A DNA stretch of 64,000 nt from NCBI GenBank assembly GCA_036015235.1, contig CP107926.1, positions 8,042,001-8,106,000 on the forward strand. Reading direction: 5' to 3'. The notes under the pieces are model-generated. The model worked only from the letters and a program-made list of their open reading frames with translations. It had not been told where the DNA came from and ran no database searches. Position 1 is the first letter of the stretch. Each line of letters starts with the position of its first letter. Below are positions 46,272 through 57,008 of this stretch, in pieces. Position numbers and translations under genes: made by a program. The stretch is from Streptomyces sp. NBC_00433 (GTDB lineage Bacteria > Actinomycetota > Actinomycetes > Streptomycetales > Streptomycetaceae).

Positions 46272-47816
46272 TCAGGGCGGCGCGTGCGCTGCGCGCACGG
46301 CGGCGATCGTGTCGGCCTCGGAGGCCGGCTTGTCCGGGCGGTAGCGGACGACGCGGGCGAAGCGGAGGGTGAGGCCCGCCGGGTAGCGGGAGGAGACCTG
46401 GACACCGTCGTAGGCGATCTCGACGACAAGCTCCGGGCGGACGGCCACGACGTGGCCGTCGTCGCTGACGGCGAGGTCGAGGAGGCGATCCGTCTGCCAG
46501 GAGAGCACCGCGTCGGTGAGCCCCTTGAAGGTCTTGCCGAGCATGACGAAGGACCCGTCCTCGCCCCGCGCCCCCAGGTGCAGGTTGGACAGCTTGCCGG
46601 TGCGCCGCCCGTGCCCCCACTCGGCGGCGAGCACCACGAGGTCCAGTGTGTGGACCGGCTTGACCTTGATCCAGGAGGCCCCGCGGCGCCCGGCCGCGTA
46701 GGGAGCGTCGTCACCCTTGACGACGACCCCTTCGTGCCCGCGCTCCAACGTGGCCGCCATGAAGTCCTCGGCCGCACGCAGCGCCGCGGGGTCCGCGGGG
46801 TCGGCGACGACGGCCCGCCGTACCCGGGCCCGCTCGGGTACGAGCGCGTCGAGCTCCGCGCGGCGCTCGACGTACGGCAGGCCGAGCAGATCGCGGTCGT
46901 CCGCGTAGAGCACGTCGAAGAAGACCGCGTGCACGGGCATGGCGCGGGCGGCCGCGGCGACGTCGACCCGGGAGCCGACGCGGCCCGCGGTCTCCTGGAA
47001 GGGCCGCGGCCGCCCCTCGGCGTCGAAGGCCAGCACCTCCCCGTCGAGGACGAACCGCAGGCCGGCCAGGGCGCGTACGGTCGTGACGATCTCCGGCAGG
47101 CGGTCGGTGACGTCGTCGAGCGTGCGGGTGAAGAGCCGGACGTCGTCGCCGTCGCGATGCGCCTGGATGCGGATGCCGTCGAGCTTCTCCTCGACCGCGC
47201 ACGGCCCGCCGATCTTGGCGACGGCCTCCGGCACGGACTTGGCGGAGGCCGCGAGCATGGGCAGCAGCGGGCGGCCCACGGCGAGCCGGAAGTCGGCGAG
47301 CGCGGCCGGGCCCTGGGCGAGCAGCGCCTGGGCGACCGGTTCGAGGGCGCCGGCCAGCATGACCGCCCGCCTCACGTCGGCGGGTGACGCCCCGGTGGCC
47401 GCCGCCAGGCCCTCCGCCGCGGCGGCGTCGAGCGCGCCCTGCCGGACCTCGCCGGTGATCAGGCCGATCAGGTACTCCTGCTCGACGGCGGTGGCCGCGC
47501 CCAGCAGGTCCTGGAGCAGGCCGCGCCGCCCTGCCTGCGCGCCCTGGCCGGAAACGGCGGCGACCGCGGTGAGCGCCGCGTCCACCTCGGCGACGGTCAG
47601 CGCGGCGCCGGGCGCGGGCGCCGCCCGGTCCCGGAGCGCGGCCCAGCCGACGCCGAGCCGGCCCTGCGGGAGCCGGCCCGCGAGGTAGGCGATGGCGATG
47701 GGGGCGTCCTGCGGTCCGACGTCCCGGAAGAAGCCGGCGAGGAGTTCGGTCTTGCGGGATCGCGACGACGTGTCCGCGACCTCCCGCGAGACCCGGGCGA
47801 CCTCGGCGAAGAGCAT
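46272..47816 (-). CDS. ligB: ATP-dependent DNA ligase
   Basis: A 514-residue ligase. The N-terminal DNA-binding region covers about 1-195. Motif I is CAVEEKLDGIRIQAH, with the Lys that takes AMP. FVLDGEVLAFD is motif III, HAVFFDVLYADD motif IIIa, GHEGVVVKG motif IV and SWIKVKPVHTLDLVVLAAEWGHGRRTG motif V. An OB fold ends it. It seals nicks during repair. It diverges from alkB, so both may share damage-responsive control. Confidence 0.95.
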   Translation of the reverse strand: MLFAEVARVSREVADTSSRSRKTELLAGFFRDVGPQDAPIAIAYLAGRLPQGRLGVGWAALRDRAAPAPGAALTVAEVDAALTAVAAVSGQGAQAGRRGLLQDLLGAATAVEQEYLIGLITGEVRQGALDAAAAEGLAAATGASPADVRRAVMLAGALEPVAQALLAQGPAALADFRLAVGRPLLPMLAASAKSVPEAVAKIGGPCAVEEKLDGIRIQAHRDGDDVRLFTRTLDDVTDRLPEIVTTVRALAGLRFVLDGEVLAFDAEGRPRPFQETAGRVGSRVDVAAAARAMPVHAVFFDVLYADDRDLLGLPYVERRAELDALVPERARVRRAVVADPADPAALRAAEDFMAATLERGHEGVVVKGDDAPYAAGRRGASWIKVKPVHTLDLVVLAAEWGHGRRTGKLSNLHLGARGEDGSFVMLGKTFKGLTDAVLSWQTDRLLDLAVSDDGHVVAVRPELVVEIAYDGVQVSSRYPAGLTLRFARVVRYRPDKPASEADTIAAVRAAHAPP

Positions 47817-47859
47817 GTGTCCATCCTGCGACGGCCCGGGGCGAAGTGCGCGGGTTCAC

Positions 47860-47901
47860 TCGAACGGGTAATCGAAAAGGTGTGCGAACAGGGGTTATGG
47901 T
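47860..47901 (+). promoter_or_regulatory. Shared ligB-alkB promoter region with LexA-like half-sites
   Basis: CGAAC occurs at 47861 and at 47885, the latter followed by a GTT four bases on (CGAACAGGGGTT). This partly fits actinobacterial LexA boxes. TATGGT at 47896-47901 ends 6 nt before the alkB start and could be a leaderless -10 box. Both calls are weak. Confidence 0.3.
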
Positions 47902-47907
47902 GAGGGC

Positions 47908-48531
47908 ATGAGCCATCAGCAGACGTCACTCTTCGCCACCGGCGCACCGGCCCTCGGCAGCCTGGACCGGGCGCGGCGCACCGCGCTCGGGCGCGGCGCG
48001 TGGATAGACGTGCTGCCGGGCTGGCTGAGCGGTGCCGACGACCTCTTCGCCGAGCTGGCCGACCGGGTCCCGTGGCGCGAGGAGCGCCGCGCCATGTACG
48101 ACAGCGTGGTGGCTGTGCCGCGCCTGCTCGCCCACTACGGCGAGGGCGAGCGGCTGCCGGACCCGGTGCTCACCGAGGCCCGCGACCGGCTGAGCGGGCA
48201 CTATGCGGCGGAGCTGGGGGAGTCCTTCGTCAGCGCGGGCCTGTGCTTCTACCGGGACGGCCGGGACAGCGTCGCCTGGCACGGCGACCGTTTCGGGCGC
48301 GGTGCCACGCGCGACACGATGGTCGCGATCCTCTCGCTCGGCGAGCCCCGGCCGCTGCTGCTGCGCCCGCGCGGCGGCGGCGCCCCCGCCTCCAAGGTGC
48401 CGCTGGGCCACGGCGACCTGATCGTGATGGGCGGCAGTTGCCAGCGCACGTGGGACCACGCGATACCCAAGACCCGCTCGGCGGTCGGCGGCCGGATCAG
48501 CGTCCAGTTCCGCCCCCGCGGCGTGGCCTGA
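47908..48531 (+). CDS. alkB: AlkB-type 2-oxoglutarate/Fe(II) dioxygenase
   Basis: A 207-residue enzyme. WHGDRFG has the His-x-Asp iron ligands, WDHAIPKT the second His and GGRISVQFR the Arg that binds 2-oxoglutarate. LCFYRDGRDSVAWH precedes it. The family removes methyl groups from N1-methyladenine and N3-methylcytosine by oxidation. With the Ada/AlkA protein at the left edge and the ligase next door it belongs to alkylation repair. Confidence 0.93.
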   Translation: MSHQQTSLFATGAPALGSLDRARRTALGRGAWIDVLPGWLSGADDLFAELADRVPWREERRAMYDSVVAVPRLLAHYGEGERLPDPVLTEARDRLSGHYAAELGESFVSAGLCFYRDGRDSVAWHGDRFGRGATRDTMVAILSLGEPRPLLLRPRGGGAPASKVPLGHGDLIVMGGSCQRTWDHAIPKTRSAVGGRISVQFRPRGVA

Positions 48532-48849
48532 CGCCCACCCCGCGGGCCGGTTCCGTCCGGGGCGGCCAGGGCGGGATGTGTCCGCAGGTGCGGGGCGCGG
48601 GTGGGCGCGCATGATGGAAGGGGGCCGTCCGGAGTATCAGCCGGGCGGCGGACCCGGCCGGTTTCCGCCGCTTGCGGGTGGGCAGGCGGGCGGGTGGACG
48701 GGCCGGCGCGGCGGCGCAGGCGTACCACCCCGAGCAGGAAGGACGTGGTGATCCGTGCGAACCGCATCCCTCTCAGCATGTCCGGCCGCCGTCCTGCGGG
48801 CGGCGTCCGGCGCAGACCTCAGGCCGCCGGGTGAAGCAGGTGCGGCGAC
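48532..48849. other. Intergenic region with an uncertain short frame
   Basis: The stretch precedes the DUF5709 gene. A short frame begins at a GTG near 48749 (VIRANRIPLSMSGRRP) after a good AGGAAGGA sequence and ends at 48834. It is too short to call as a gene. No promoter or operator was recognised. Confidence 0.3.
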
Positions 48850-49344
48850 ATGACCGAGCGGATCGACGGCACCATGGGCGACGACGTGTATCAGCCGGAC
48901 GACAGCAGCGAGATCCAGGAGGACACCGGGCCCCTGGAACCCGAGGACACCCTGGACGACCGGGGGATCGCCGAGGTGCTCGACGAGGGGTATTCACCTC
49001 CCGAGCGTCCCTTGGGCGTGGACGACGTCGGTACGACGGCGGCGGAGCAGCAGGCGGGCGAGAGCCTGGACGAGCGGTTGCCGCGCGAGCGCCCCGACGT
49101 CGAGCCGAGCCCGGACGACGGCCTGGGCGACGCGAGCGACACCGATGGCGAGCTGGTCGACGTGGAGGCGGGCGAGCTGCGCTCCGGCCGGCTGGTCGCC
49201 CCCGACGAGGGGTCGCACGCCCGCCTGGACGGCATGGTCGGCGAGGACGTCGGCATCGACGGCGGCGCGGCATCGGCTGAGGAAGCGGCCGTGCATGTCG
49301 TGGAGGACACGGACTGGCCGATGGAGGAGGACGACGAGGAGTGA
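48850..49344 (+). CDS. DUF5709-type acidic protein
   Basis: A 164-residue, very acidic protein without hydrophobic segments. DDVYQPDDSSEIQEDTGPLEPEDTLDDRGIAEVLDEGYSPPERP is the conserved N-terminal part of DUF5709. ARLDGMVGEDVGIDGGAASAEEAAVHVVEDTD lies near the end. It is likely disordered in part. The family is common in Streptomyces and is uncharacterised. Confidence 0.85.
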   Translation: MTERIDGTMGDDVYQPDDSSEIQEDTGPLEPEDTLDDRGIAEVLDEGYSPPERPLGVDDVGTTAAEQQAGESLDERLPRERPDVEPSPDDGLGDASDTDGELVDVEAGELRSGRLVAPDEGSHARLDGMVGEDVGIDGGAASAEEAAVHVVEDTDWPMEEDDEE

Positions 49345-49423
49345 CCGCGAGGCCGTCCTGCCCGGTGGTGAAGGCCGGGCCGGGCGCGCGGAAGCGACGC
49401 AGCGAAGGCAAGGAGTCGGTGGC

Positions 49424-49984
49424 ATGAGCGAACTGATGAAGCCCCAGGACACCCCCGGTGTGCCCGCCGGTCACGCACGCATCAGCGGGCCGGCGAACGT
49501 CCGCAGCCAGGCCGAGTATTTCGACGCCCGCGCCCGCGCCGACGCGGACGCCGTACAGGCGGCCCGCACCCACCACGACGGGCTGTCGGCCCGGGTGATC
49601 GCGTCGGGCGAGGGTGTGCACGAGCTGCTGGAGCGGCTGCGGCACCGCGGCACACCGAGCCGCGCCGACCTGCGGCTGCTTGCCGACGCGCTGGCCAAGC
49701 ACTGCGAGGGCACCGAGGTCACCGCCCGCCGGGCGCTGGAGCGCCACCCCGCGGCGGCCGATGCCGTGCGGGAGGACCGCGCCGAGGGCGAGCGGCTGCT
49801 CCAGACGCTGTCGTACCTGATAGCCGGCAAGCTGCCGGAGGAGACCTACCCCCTGACGGCGAGTGGCGCGCTGGCCGACATCGACCAGTACGTCGGCCAC
49901 GAGCAGCGCGACCTGGCCCCGGCGATCGACCGCGAGCTGTCCCCCCTCGAAAGCGCCCGCCTGGCCCGGTCCTTCCCGGGCTGA
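49424..49984 (+). CDS. Helical protein with hemerythrin-like features
   Basis: A 186-residue protein starting at an ATG with an AAGGAG site, 79 nt after the DUF5709 gene. The second half is predicted to be helical. It holds histidines and acids spaced as in hemerythrin-type bundles (ALAKHCEGTEV, LERHPAAADAVREDRAEGERLL, YVGHEQRDLAPAI). This resemblance is by eye only. A non-haem iron or gas-sensing role is a guess. Confidence 0.6.
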   Translation: MSELMKPQDTPGVPAGHARISGPANVRSQAEYFDARARADADAVQAARTHHDGLSARVIASGEGVHELLERLRHRGTPSRADLRLLADALAKHCEGTEVTARRALERHPAAADAVREDRAEGERLLQTLSYLIAGKLPEETYPLTASGALADIDQYVGHEQRDLAPAIDRELSPLESARLARSFPG

Positions 49985-50070
49985 GGCCGGCGGCCCGCAG
50001 CACTCCCCACCAGCCTGCCGTCCGGAGAATGCGCTGGCCCCAGGCGCGGGCCTGCGGCCATGATGTGATC

Positions 50071-50835
50071 ATGGCGCGTGATTTCGACGATCTGGTGGCC
50101 GAGGCCGACACGGTGTCCGTGGACGGCTGGGACTTCTCCTGGCTCGACGGACGGGCCACCGAGCAGCGCCCCTCCTGGGGGTATCAGCGGCTGATGGGGG
50201 AGCGGCTGGCCCGTGCCACGGCCGGGCTGGACATCCAGACCGGCGGCGGCGAGGTGCTCGCCGGGGTGCCGCGGCTGCCGCCGCTGATGGCCGCGACCGA
50301 GTCCTGGCCGCCGAATCTGGCCAAGGCCACCGCGCTGCTGCACCCGCTCGGCGCCGTCGTGGTAGCCGACGACGACGAGCCGCCGCTGCCCTTCGGCGAC
50401 GCGGCCTTCGACCTGGTCGTCAGCCGGCACCCGGTCACCGTGTGGTGGCACGAGATCGCCCGGGTGCTGCGGCCCGGCGGCACGTACTTCTCCCAGCAGG
50501 TCGGCCCGGCCAGCGGTGTCGAGCTGGTCGAGTTCTTCCTCGGCCCGCAGCCCGGCGCGCGCGGCGGGCCGCGCCACCCGGACCGGGTCGCGGAGGGCGT
50601 ACGGTCAGCCGGCCTTGAGCTGGTGCGACTGCGGCCCGAGACACTGCGGATGGAATTCCACGACATCGGCGCGGTCGTCTACTTCCTGCGCAAGGTGATC
50701 TGGATGGTGCCCGACTTCACCGTCGACCGCTACCGCGACCGGCTGCGCGAGCTGCACGACCGCATCACGGCCGAGGGCCCGTTCGTCACCCGTTCCACCC
50801 GCATGCTGGTCGAGGCCCGCAAGACGGCGGTGTGA
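50071..50835 (+). CDS. Class I SAM-dependent methyltransferase
   Basis: A 254-residue methyltransferase. GLDIQTGGGEVLAG is the SAM-binding glycine loop, LPFGDAAFDLVVSRHPVTVWWHEIARVLRPGGTYFSQQVGP the later motifs. The acceptor cannot be told. The ATG at 50071 has no clear ribosome site, and a GTG two codons upstream is possible. The gene converges on the GH55 gene. Confidence 0.85.
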   Translation: MARDFDDLVAEADTVSVDGWDFSWLDGRATEQRPSWGYQRLMGERLARATAGLDIQTGGGEVLAGVPRLPPLMAATESWPPNLAKATALLHPLGAVVVADDDEPPLPFGDAAFDLVVSRHPVTVWWHEIARVLRPGGTYFSQQVGPASGVELVEFFLGPQPGARGGPRHPDRVAEGVRSAGLELVRLRPETLRMEFHDIGAVVYFLRKVIWMVPDFTVDRYRDRLRELHDRITAEGPFVTRSTRMLVEARKTAV

Positions 50836-50857
50836 CGGGGGCGGCGCGAAAGACGGA

Positions 50858-50888
50858 GGGCCGCCGCCCTGGGACAGGGCGGCGGCCC
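50858..50888. terminator. Bidirectional terminator between methyltransferase and GH55 genes
   Basis: Arms 50858-50870 and 50876-50888 form a perfect 13-bp GC stem with a 5-nt loop between converging stops. Confidence 0.8.
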
Positions 50889-50935
50889 GTCGGGTCACCG
50901 TGTCGGATCGGCCGTCAGTCGCCCGGCCGGGCCGC

Positions 50936-53569
<2,634 letters not shown>

Positions 53570-53699
53570 GGGCAACTCTCCTGGTTCCACGGGTGGGGGA
53601 GCAGTGGGGTGCGCGTCCGGCCGTCCCGCGGCCGGACGTGGAAAACAGGTGCTGTTCACGTTCCGGACAGCGCTCTCCCGGTGGAGACCCGGTAGAAAT
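53570..53699 (-). other. GH55 mRNA leader
   Basis: The stretch lies between the operator at 53700 and the GH55 start. It carries a second partial AGCGCTCTC half-site at 53669-53677 and the AGGAGAG ribosome site. Bases 53760-54002, on the far side of the promoter, hold no recognised feature. Confidence 0.45.
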
Positions 53700-53756
53700 G
53701 AGAGCGCTCTCCCGGCACTCACGGCGATGTTTCTCCCTGTGTTTCATCCATGTCAA
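53700..53756 (-). promoter_or_regulatory. GH55 promoter with CebR-like operator
   Basis: On the minus strand TTGACA (53751-53756) and AAACAT (53727-53732) are 18 nt apart. The same 12-bp palindrome as at the GH16 gene, GAGAGCGCTCTC, lies at 53700-53711, about 16 nt past the -10 box. A LacI-family repressor there would couple this gene to GH16. Confidence 0.75.
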
Positions 53757-54002
53757 GAGTTGTGCACGAAGCCGGGTCGGCGAAAAGGTGAAGCCTCCTC
53801 AAGTCCGGCATATGGCCCGTAACTTGCGACAGAGCTTGAACCAGGGGTGGTGACCAGCGCGTATCGCAGAGGGTGTTCGGGATCCGGCCCGACCGTCACC
53901 CTTGTCGCACCTCGGTCGGGCAAGGGGCGGGCGCCGGACGGGCGGTGACGCGCCTTCAGTTCGTGAACGCGGAAGCGGCGGGTCCCCTTCTGTCCGGGAC
54001 GG

Positions 54003-54698
54003 TCAGGCGACCAGGGGTCCGGCCAGCACCGACGACGCCGCCTCCCGGTCGCCCTTCCACACCAGGCCGGCGCCGTCGGCGGGCAGCCGGCCCCAGAGCA
54101 TCAGCAGCAGCTCCGCGGCCGTCCCGGTGACCCCGGCGGCCGGTGTGCCGGGGCCGTACGTCCAGGAGCTGCCGGTGTCGGTCGCCTCGAAGATCACCGC
54201 GCGGGCCGGGGCGGCGGCCCGGCCGACCGCGATCTGCCGGGGTGCGAAGGTGTCGAAGACCTCGGCGATCCCGTCGGCGGCCAGCTCCGGGTCCATCGGG
54301 TCGGGGGCGGCGCCCCGCGCGTGCTGGGCGTCCCAGCGGTGCACCAGGGTCTCCAGGCAGCGCCGCCGCTGCCAGAAGCCCACCGTGTGCGGCGGGTGGA
54401 AGGTCCAGGCGGGCGCGGCCGGATCGGCGTCGAGTACGGCCAGCAGGTCCGCCGTGTGCCGGTCGAACCAGCGCAGCAGGGCCGCGCCGTCACGCGGCGC
54501 GGCGGGGAAGCGGTGCCCCGGATGGCGGGCGGTGATCGCCGTGGCGGCCCGCTGGTGGCCCGCGCCCAGATGCGAGGCCAGGTCGTACAGCGTCCAGCCG
54601 CCGCAGTGCTCGACCCGCGCGGTCAGGTCGCCGAGCAGCGCGCCGCGGAAGGCGTCGGTCTCGCGGCACAGCGCGGGGAGATATCCGGCGGTTTCCAT
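54003..54698 (-). CDS. Maleylpyruvate isomerase-family mycothiol-dependent enzyme
   Basis: A 231-residue protein of the TIGR03083 type. GWTLYDLASHLGAGHQRA and LETLVHRWDAQHA carry the three metal-binding histidines of the DinB-like domain. FHPPHTVGFWQRRR precedes the second group, and a C-terminal sterol-carrier-like domain follows (GTAAELLLMLWGRLP). The substrate is unknown. TAGGGT ends 6 nt before the ATG, so a leaderless mRNA is possible. Confidence 0.85.
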   Translation of the reverse strand: METAGYLPALCRETDAFRGALLGDLTARVEHCGGWTLYDLASHLGAGHQRAATAITARHPGHRFPAAPRDGAALLRWFDRHTADLLAVLDADPAAPAWTFHPPHTVGFWQRRRCLETLVHRWDAQHARGAAPDPMDPELAADGIAEVFDTFAPRQIAVGRAAAPARAVIFEATDTGSSWTYGPGTPAAGVTGTAAELLLMLWGRLPADGAGLVWKGDREAASSVLAGPLVA

Positions 54699-54710
54699 GC
54701 ATAAACCCTA

Positions 54711-54769
54711 AACCCGGCGTGTCGCACCGGCCGGCTGCGACGCGGCCGGCCGGTGCGACACGCCGGGTT
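54711..54769. repeat. Perfect 24-bp inverted repeat
   Basis: Arms 54711-54734 and 54746-54769 are exact inverted copies with an 11-nt loop. They sit between the phosphoesterase gene and the mycothiol-enzyme gene, beginning only 13 nt before the latter's ATG. A separate terminator (54789-54818) already serves the phosphoesterase, so this may be an operator or attenuator. Confidence 0.75.
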
Positions 54770-54788
54770 CCCCGGGCCGGCAGCGCGA

Positions 54789-54818
54789 AGGCCGCCCCGG
54801 CGGATGCCGGGGCGGCCT
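54789..54818 (-). terminator. Terminator after the phosphoesterase gene
   Basis: Arms 54789-54800 and 54807-54818 form a perfect 12-bp stem with a 6-nt loop, about 60 nt past the stop. Confidence 0.75.
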
Positions 54819-54879
54819 CGGGGAGCCGGCGTCAGGGCGCCGGTCCGGCCGTGCGCGAGGGCACGGGTGCCGCGGGGTG

Positions 54880-56826
54880 TCAGGCGGCGGTGCTGCCGGA
54901 CTGGCGACGGTGCTTGCGGGCGTAGTAGAGCGCGCCGCCGCCGACCAGCAGGGCGCCGGCCGTGATGCCCAGGGGCAGGGCCGGCGAGGAGCCGCCGGTC
55001 TCGGCCAGGGTCTGGGTGGAGGTGTTGTCGCCCTGGCCGCCGGAGGCGGAGCCGGAGCCGTGGCCGCCGGTGGAGCCGCCCCCGTTGCTGCCGCCGCCGT
55101 TGCCGTTGCCGCCGTTGGACCCGCCGTTGCCGTGCGTGTCGATCGGCTTGACCGACTTCACGGAGCCGTCGGTGTTCAGCAGCACCTGCTTGTTGTTCGG
55201 GTGCTTGAAGTCGAAGGCGCCGTCGAGCGAGTTGGCGCGGCTGTCGAAGGCCGCGTCACCGATGCGGCCGGTGTTCCAGTTGTCCTCGATGAACTTGGTG
55301 ATCGAGGTCTGCTCGGTGCGGGTGTGGTCGACCGAGTTGACCTTGCTGTAGGGCGAGATCACCAGCAGCGGCTGCCGGGTGCCCGGACCGCAGCGGTCGG
55401 CGTAGCCGCCGGCCGACTTCGGGCCCGCCTGGCAGGCCGGGCTGTCGGTGGCCTTGCCGTTGGAGCCGACCGTGGCGTCCTTCGAGCCGTTCTGCGGCTT
55501 GGCGTACGCGTGGTCGTACCAGCCGTCGGAGTCGTCGTAGGAGATGACGACCGCGGTGTCCTTCCACTCCGGCGACTGCTGGAGCTGGTTGATCTCCTTG
55601 ATCAGGAAGTTCTGCTCGTCGATCGGGTCCGAGTACGCGCCGTGGCCGTCCTGGAACTCCGCCGCCTTCAGGAAGCTGACGGCCGGCAGGTTGCCCGCCT
55701 TGAGCGCCGAGTCGAAGTCCGTCAGGTCGTAGTTGTGGTTCGCCTGGCCGTTGTGGCCGATCTCGGCGGTGTTCTTCGGCGCCAGGTGGTGCGGGTTCGA
55801 CGTGGACTTGTAGTACTGGAACGGCGAGTGGTGCGGGCTGTAGTCCACCGAGGGGGCGCCGCCGACGTTGGTGTGGGTGGCCGCCTGGCAGCTGGCGTAG
55901 TCACCCGACTTGCCGTCCCACGCGGTGGCGGGGCGGAAGCCGCCCTGGAACCAGCCCCACGTCACACCCTGCTTGTTGAGCAGGTCGCCGACGTTCTTGC
56001 CCTGCATCACGGCCAGCGCGTTGGTGCCGGTGTGGCTGGCGTCCGAGCAGTCGTCGAAGGCCGGGTCGGGGTCGTTGGTGACCGTGCCGACACCCTTGGC
56101 GTCCGGCGAGAGGACCGTGTACTTGTCCGGCGTCGCGGTCTGCTTGGGGTTCTCGGTGCCCGACGCGGGGTCGACCGAGATGACACCGTGCGTCTGGCCG
56201 GAGACCAGGTTGAGCGCACCGGGGGTGGAGGGGCCGTACGTGGTGCTGAACGAGTTGTCGCCGAGCGAGTAGTGCTGGGCGTAGTTCCACAGACCCGTGA
56301 CGGTGTTGCCGTCGTAGTAGTCCATCACCAGGCCGGGCTCGCCGAACAGGCCGCCTGAGCAGGTGCTGGTCTCGGTGTTCTGCACGTACTGGTCGGCCTT
56401 GCCGCCGTTGGCGGCGTACTGCTCAGGGCCGTAGTTGTGGTTCTGGTCGCAGGTCACGGCCTGGTCCGGGCCGAGCCGCTTCGGCTTGTACTGGTTCGGG
56501 TTGGTCTTCAGCAGGCCCGCGTGGCTGAGGGTGTCGATGTTCTTCGGCGTGTCCTTGGCCGCGGTGAACTTCGTACCGTCGGTGTTGGCCGCGACCGGGT
56601 AGCTGCCGAAGTAGTGGTCGAACGAGATGTTCTCGTCGAAGATGACCACCAGGTGCTTGATCGGCGTGGCGGTCTTGCCGCCGCCGTGGTTGTTCGAGTC
56701 GGCGTAGGCGGGGGCCGTGCCGCCCGCCAGTACGAGTGCCGCAGCCCCGGCGAACGCACCCCAGCGCGCTGCACGCCTGCGCGAGCCCGCCCTTCTTGCC
56801 CTGCCCGTACCGCCTGTGGTGCTCAT
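54880..56826 (-). CDS. Cell-wall-anchored phosphoesterase (phospholipase C/acid phosphatase family)
   Basis: A 648-residue exported protein with a signal peptide to about 43. The phosphoesterase domain starts IKHLVVIFDENISFDHYFGSYP, with the conserved Glu-Asn and Asp. Later TAVVISYDDSDGWYDHAYA and RQPLLVISPYSKVNSVDHTRTEQTSITKFIEDNW carry metal-binding Asp and His. A Gly/Asn/Ser-rich spacer of about 50 residues leads to LAETG, a hydrophobic stretch and RKHRRQ, a sortase signal. It should release phosphate from organic phosphates or lipids at the cell surface. Wall anchoring is unusual in this family. Confidence 0.9.
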   Translation of the reverse strand: MSTTGGTGRARRAGSRRRAARWGAFAGAAALVLAGGTAPAYADSNNHGGGKTATPIKHLVVIFDENISFDHYFGSYPVAANTDGTKFTAAKDTPKNIDTLSHAGLLKTNPNQYKPKRLGPDQAVTCDQNHNYGPEQYAANGGKADQYVQNTETSTCSGGLFGEPGLVMDYYDGNTVTGLWNYAQHYSLGDNSFSTTYGPSTPGALNLVSGQTHGVISVDPASGTENPKQTATPDKYTVLSPDAKGVGTVTNDPDPAFDDCSDASHTGTNALAVMQGKNVGDLLNKQGVTWGWFQGGFRPATAWDGKSGDYASCQAATHTNVGGAPSVDYSPHHSPFQYYKSTSNPHHLAPKNTAEIGHNGQANHNYDLTDFDSALKAGNLPAVSFLKAAEFQDGHGAYSDPIDEQNFLIKEINQLQQSPEWKDTAVVISYDDSDGWYDHAYAKPQNGSKDATVGSNGKATDSPACQAGPKSAGGYADRCGPGTRQPLLVISPYSKVNSVDHTRTEQTSITKFIEDNWNTGRIGDAAFDSRANSLDGAFDFKHPNNKQVLLNTDGSVKSVKPIDTHGNGGSNGGNGNGGGSNGGGSTGGHGSGSASGGQGDNTSTQTLAETGGSSPALPLGITAGALLVGGGALYYARKHRRQSGSTAA

Positions 56827-56950
56827 GCTTTCTCAGCCTCCGCTAAGTGGCGCTTTACGCGTGCCGCTGTGGATTCGTGCACGTTGTCGAACGCGATCGT
56901 CCGGGCGGTCCGCGACATGACAAAGTCCCGGTGGTGGCGCTGGGGTGAAC

Positions 56951-56987
56951 AGCGGGTCAGTAAATCCAGGGCAATTCTTGACCCGCT
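56951..56987 (-). terminator. Terminator after efeB
   Basis: Arms 56951-56959 and 56979-56987 form a 9-bp stem with a 19-nt AT-richer loop, about 20 nt after the efeB stop. Confidence 0.55.
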
Positions 56988-57008
56988 CTTTGTGTGTCGG
57001 GCGCCGCC

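Noticed and set aside
48745..48834. Short frame with a good AGGAAGGA site before the DUF5709 gene
   Set aside because: At about 28 residues and rich in Arg and Gly it cannot be separated from chance.
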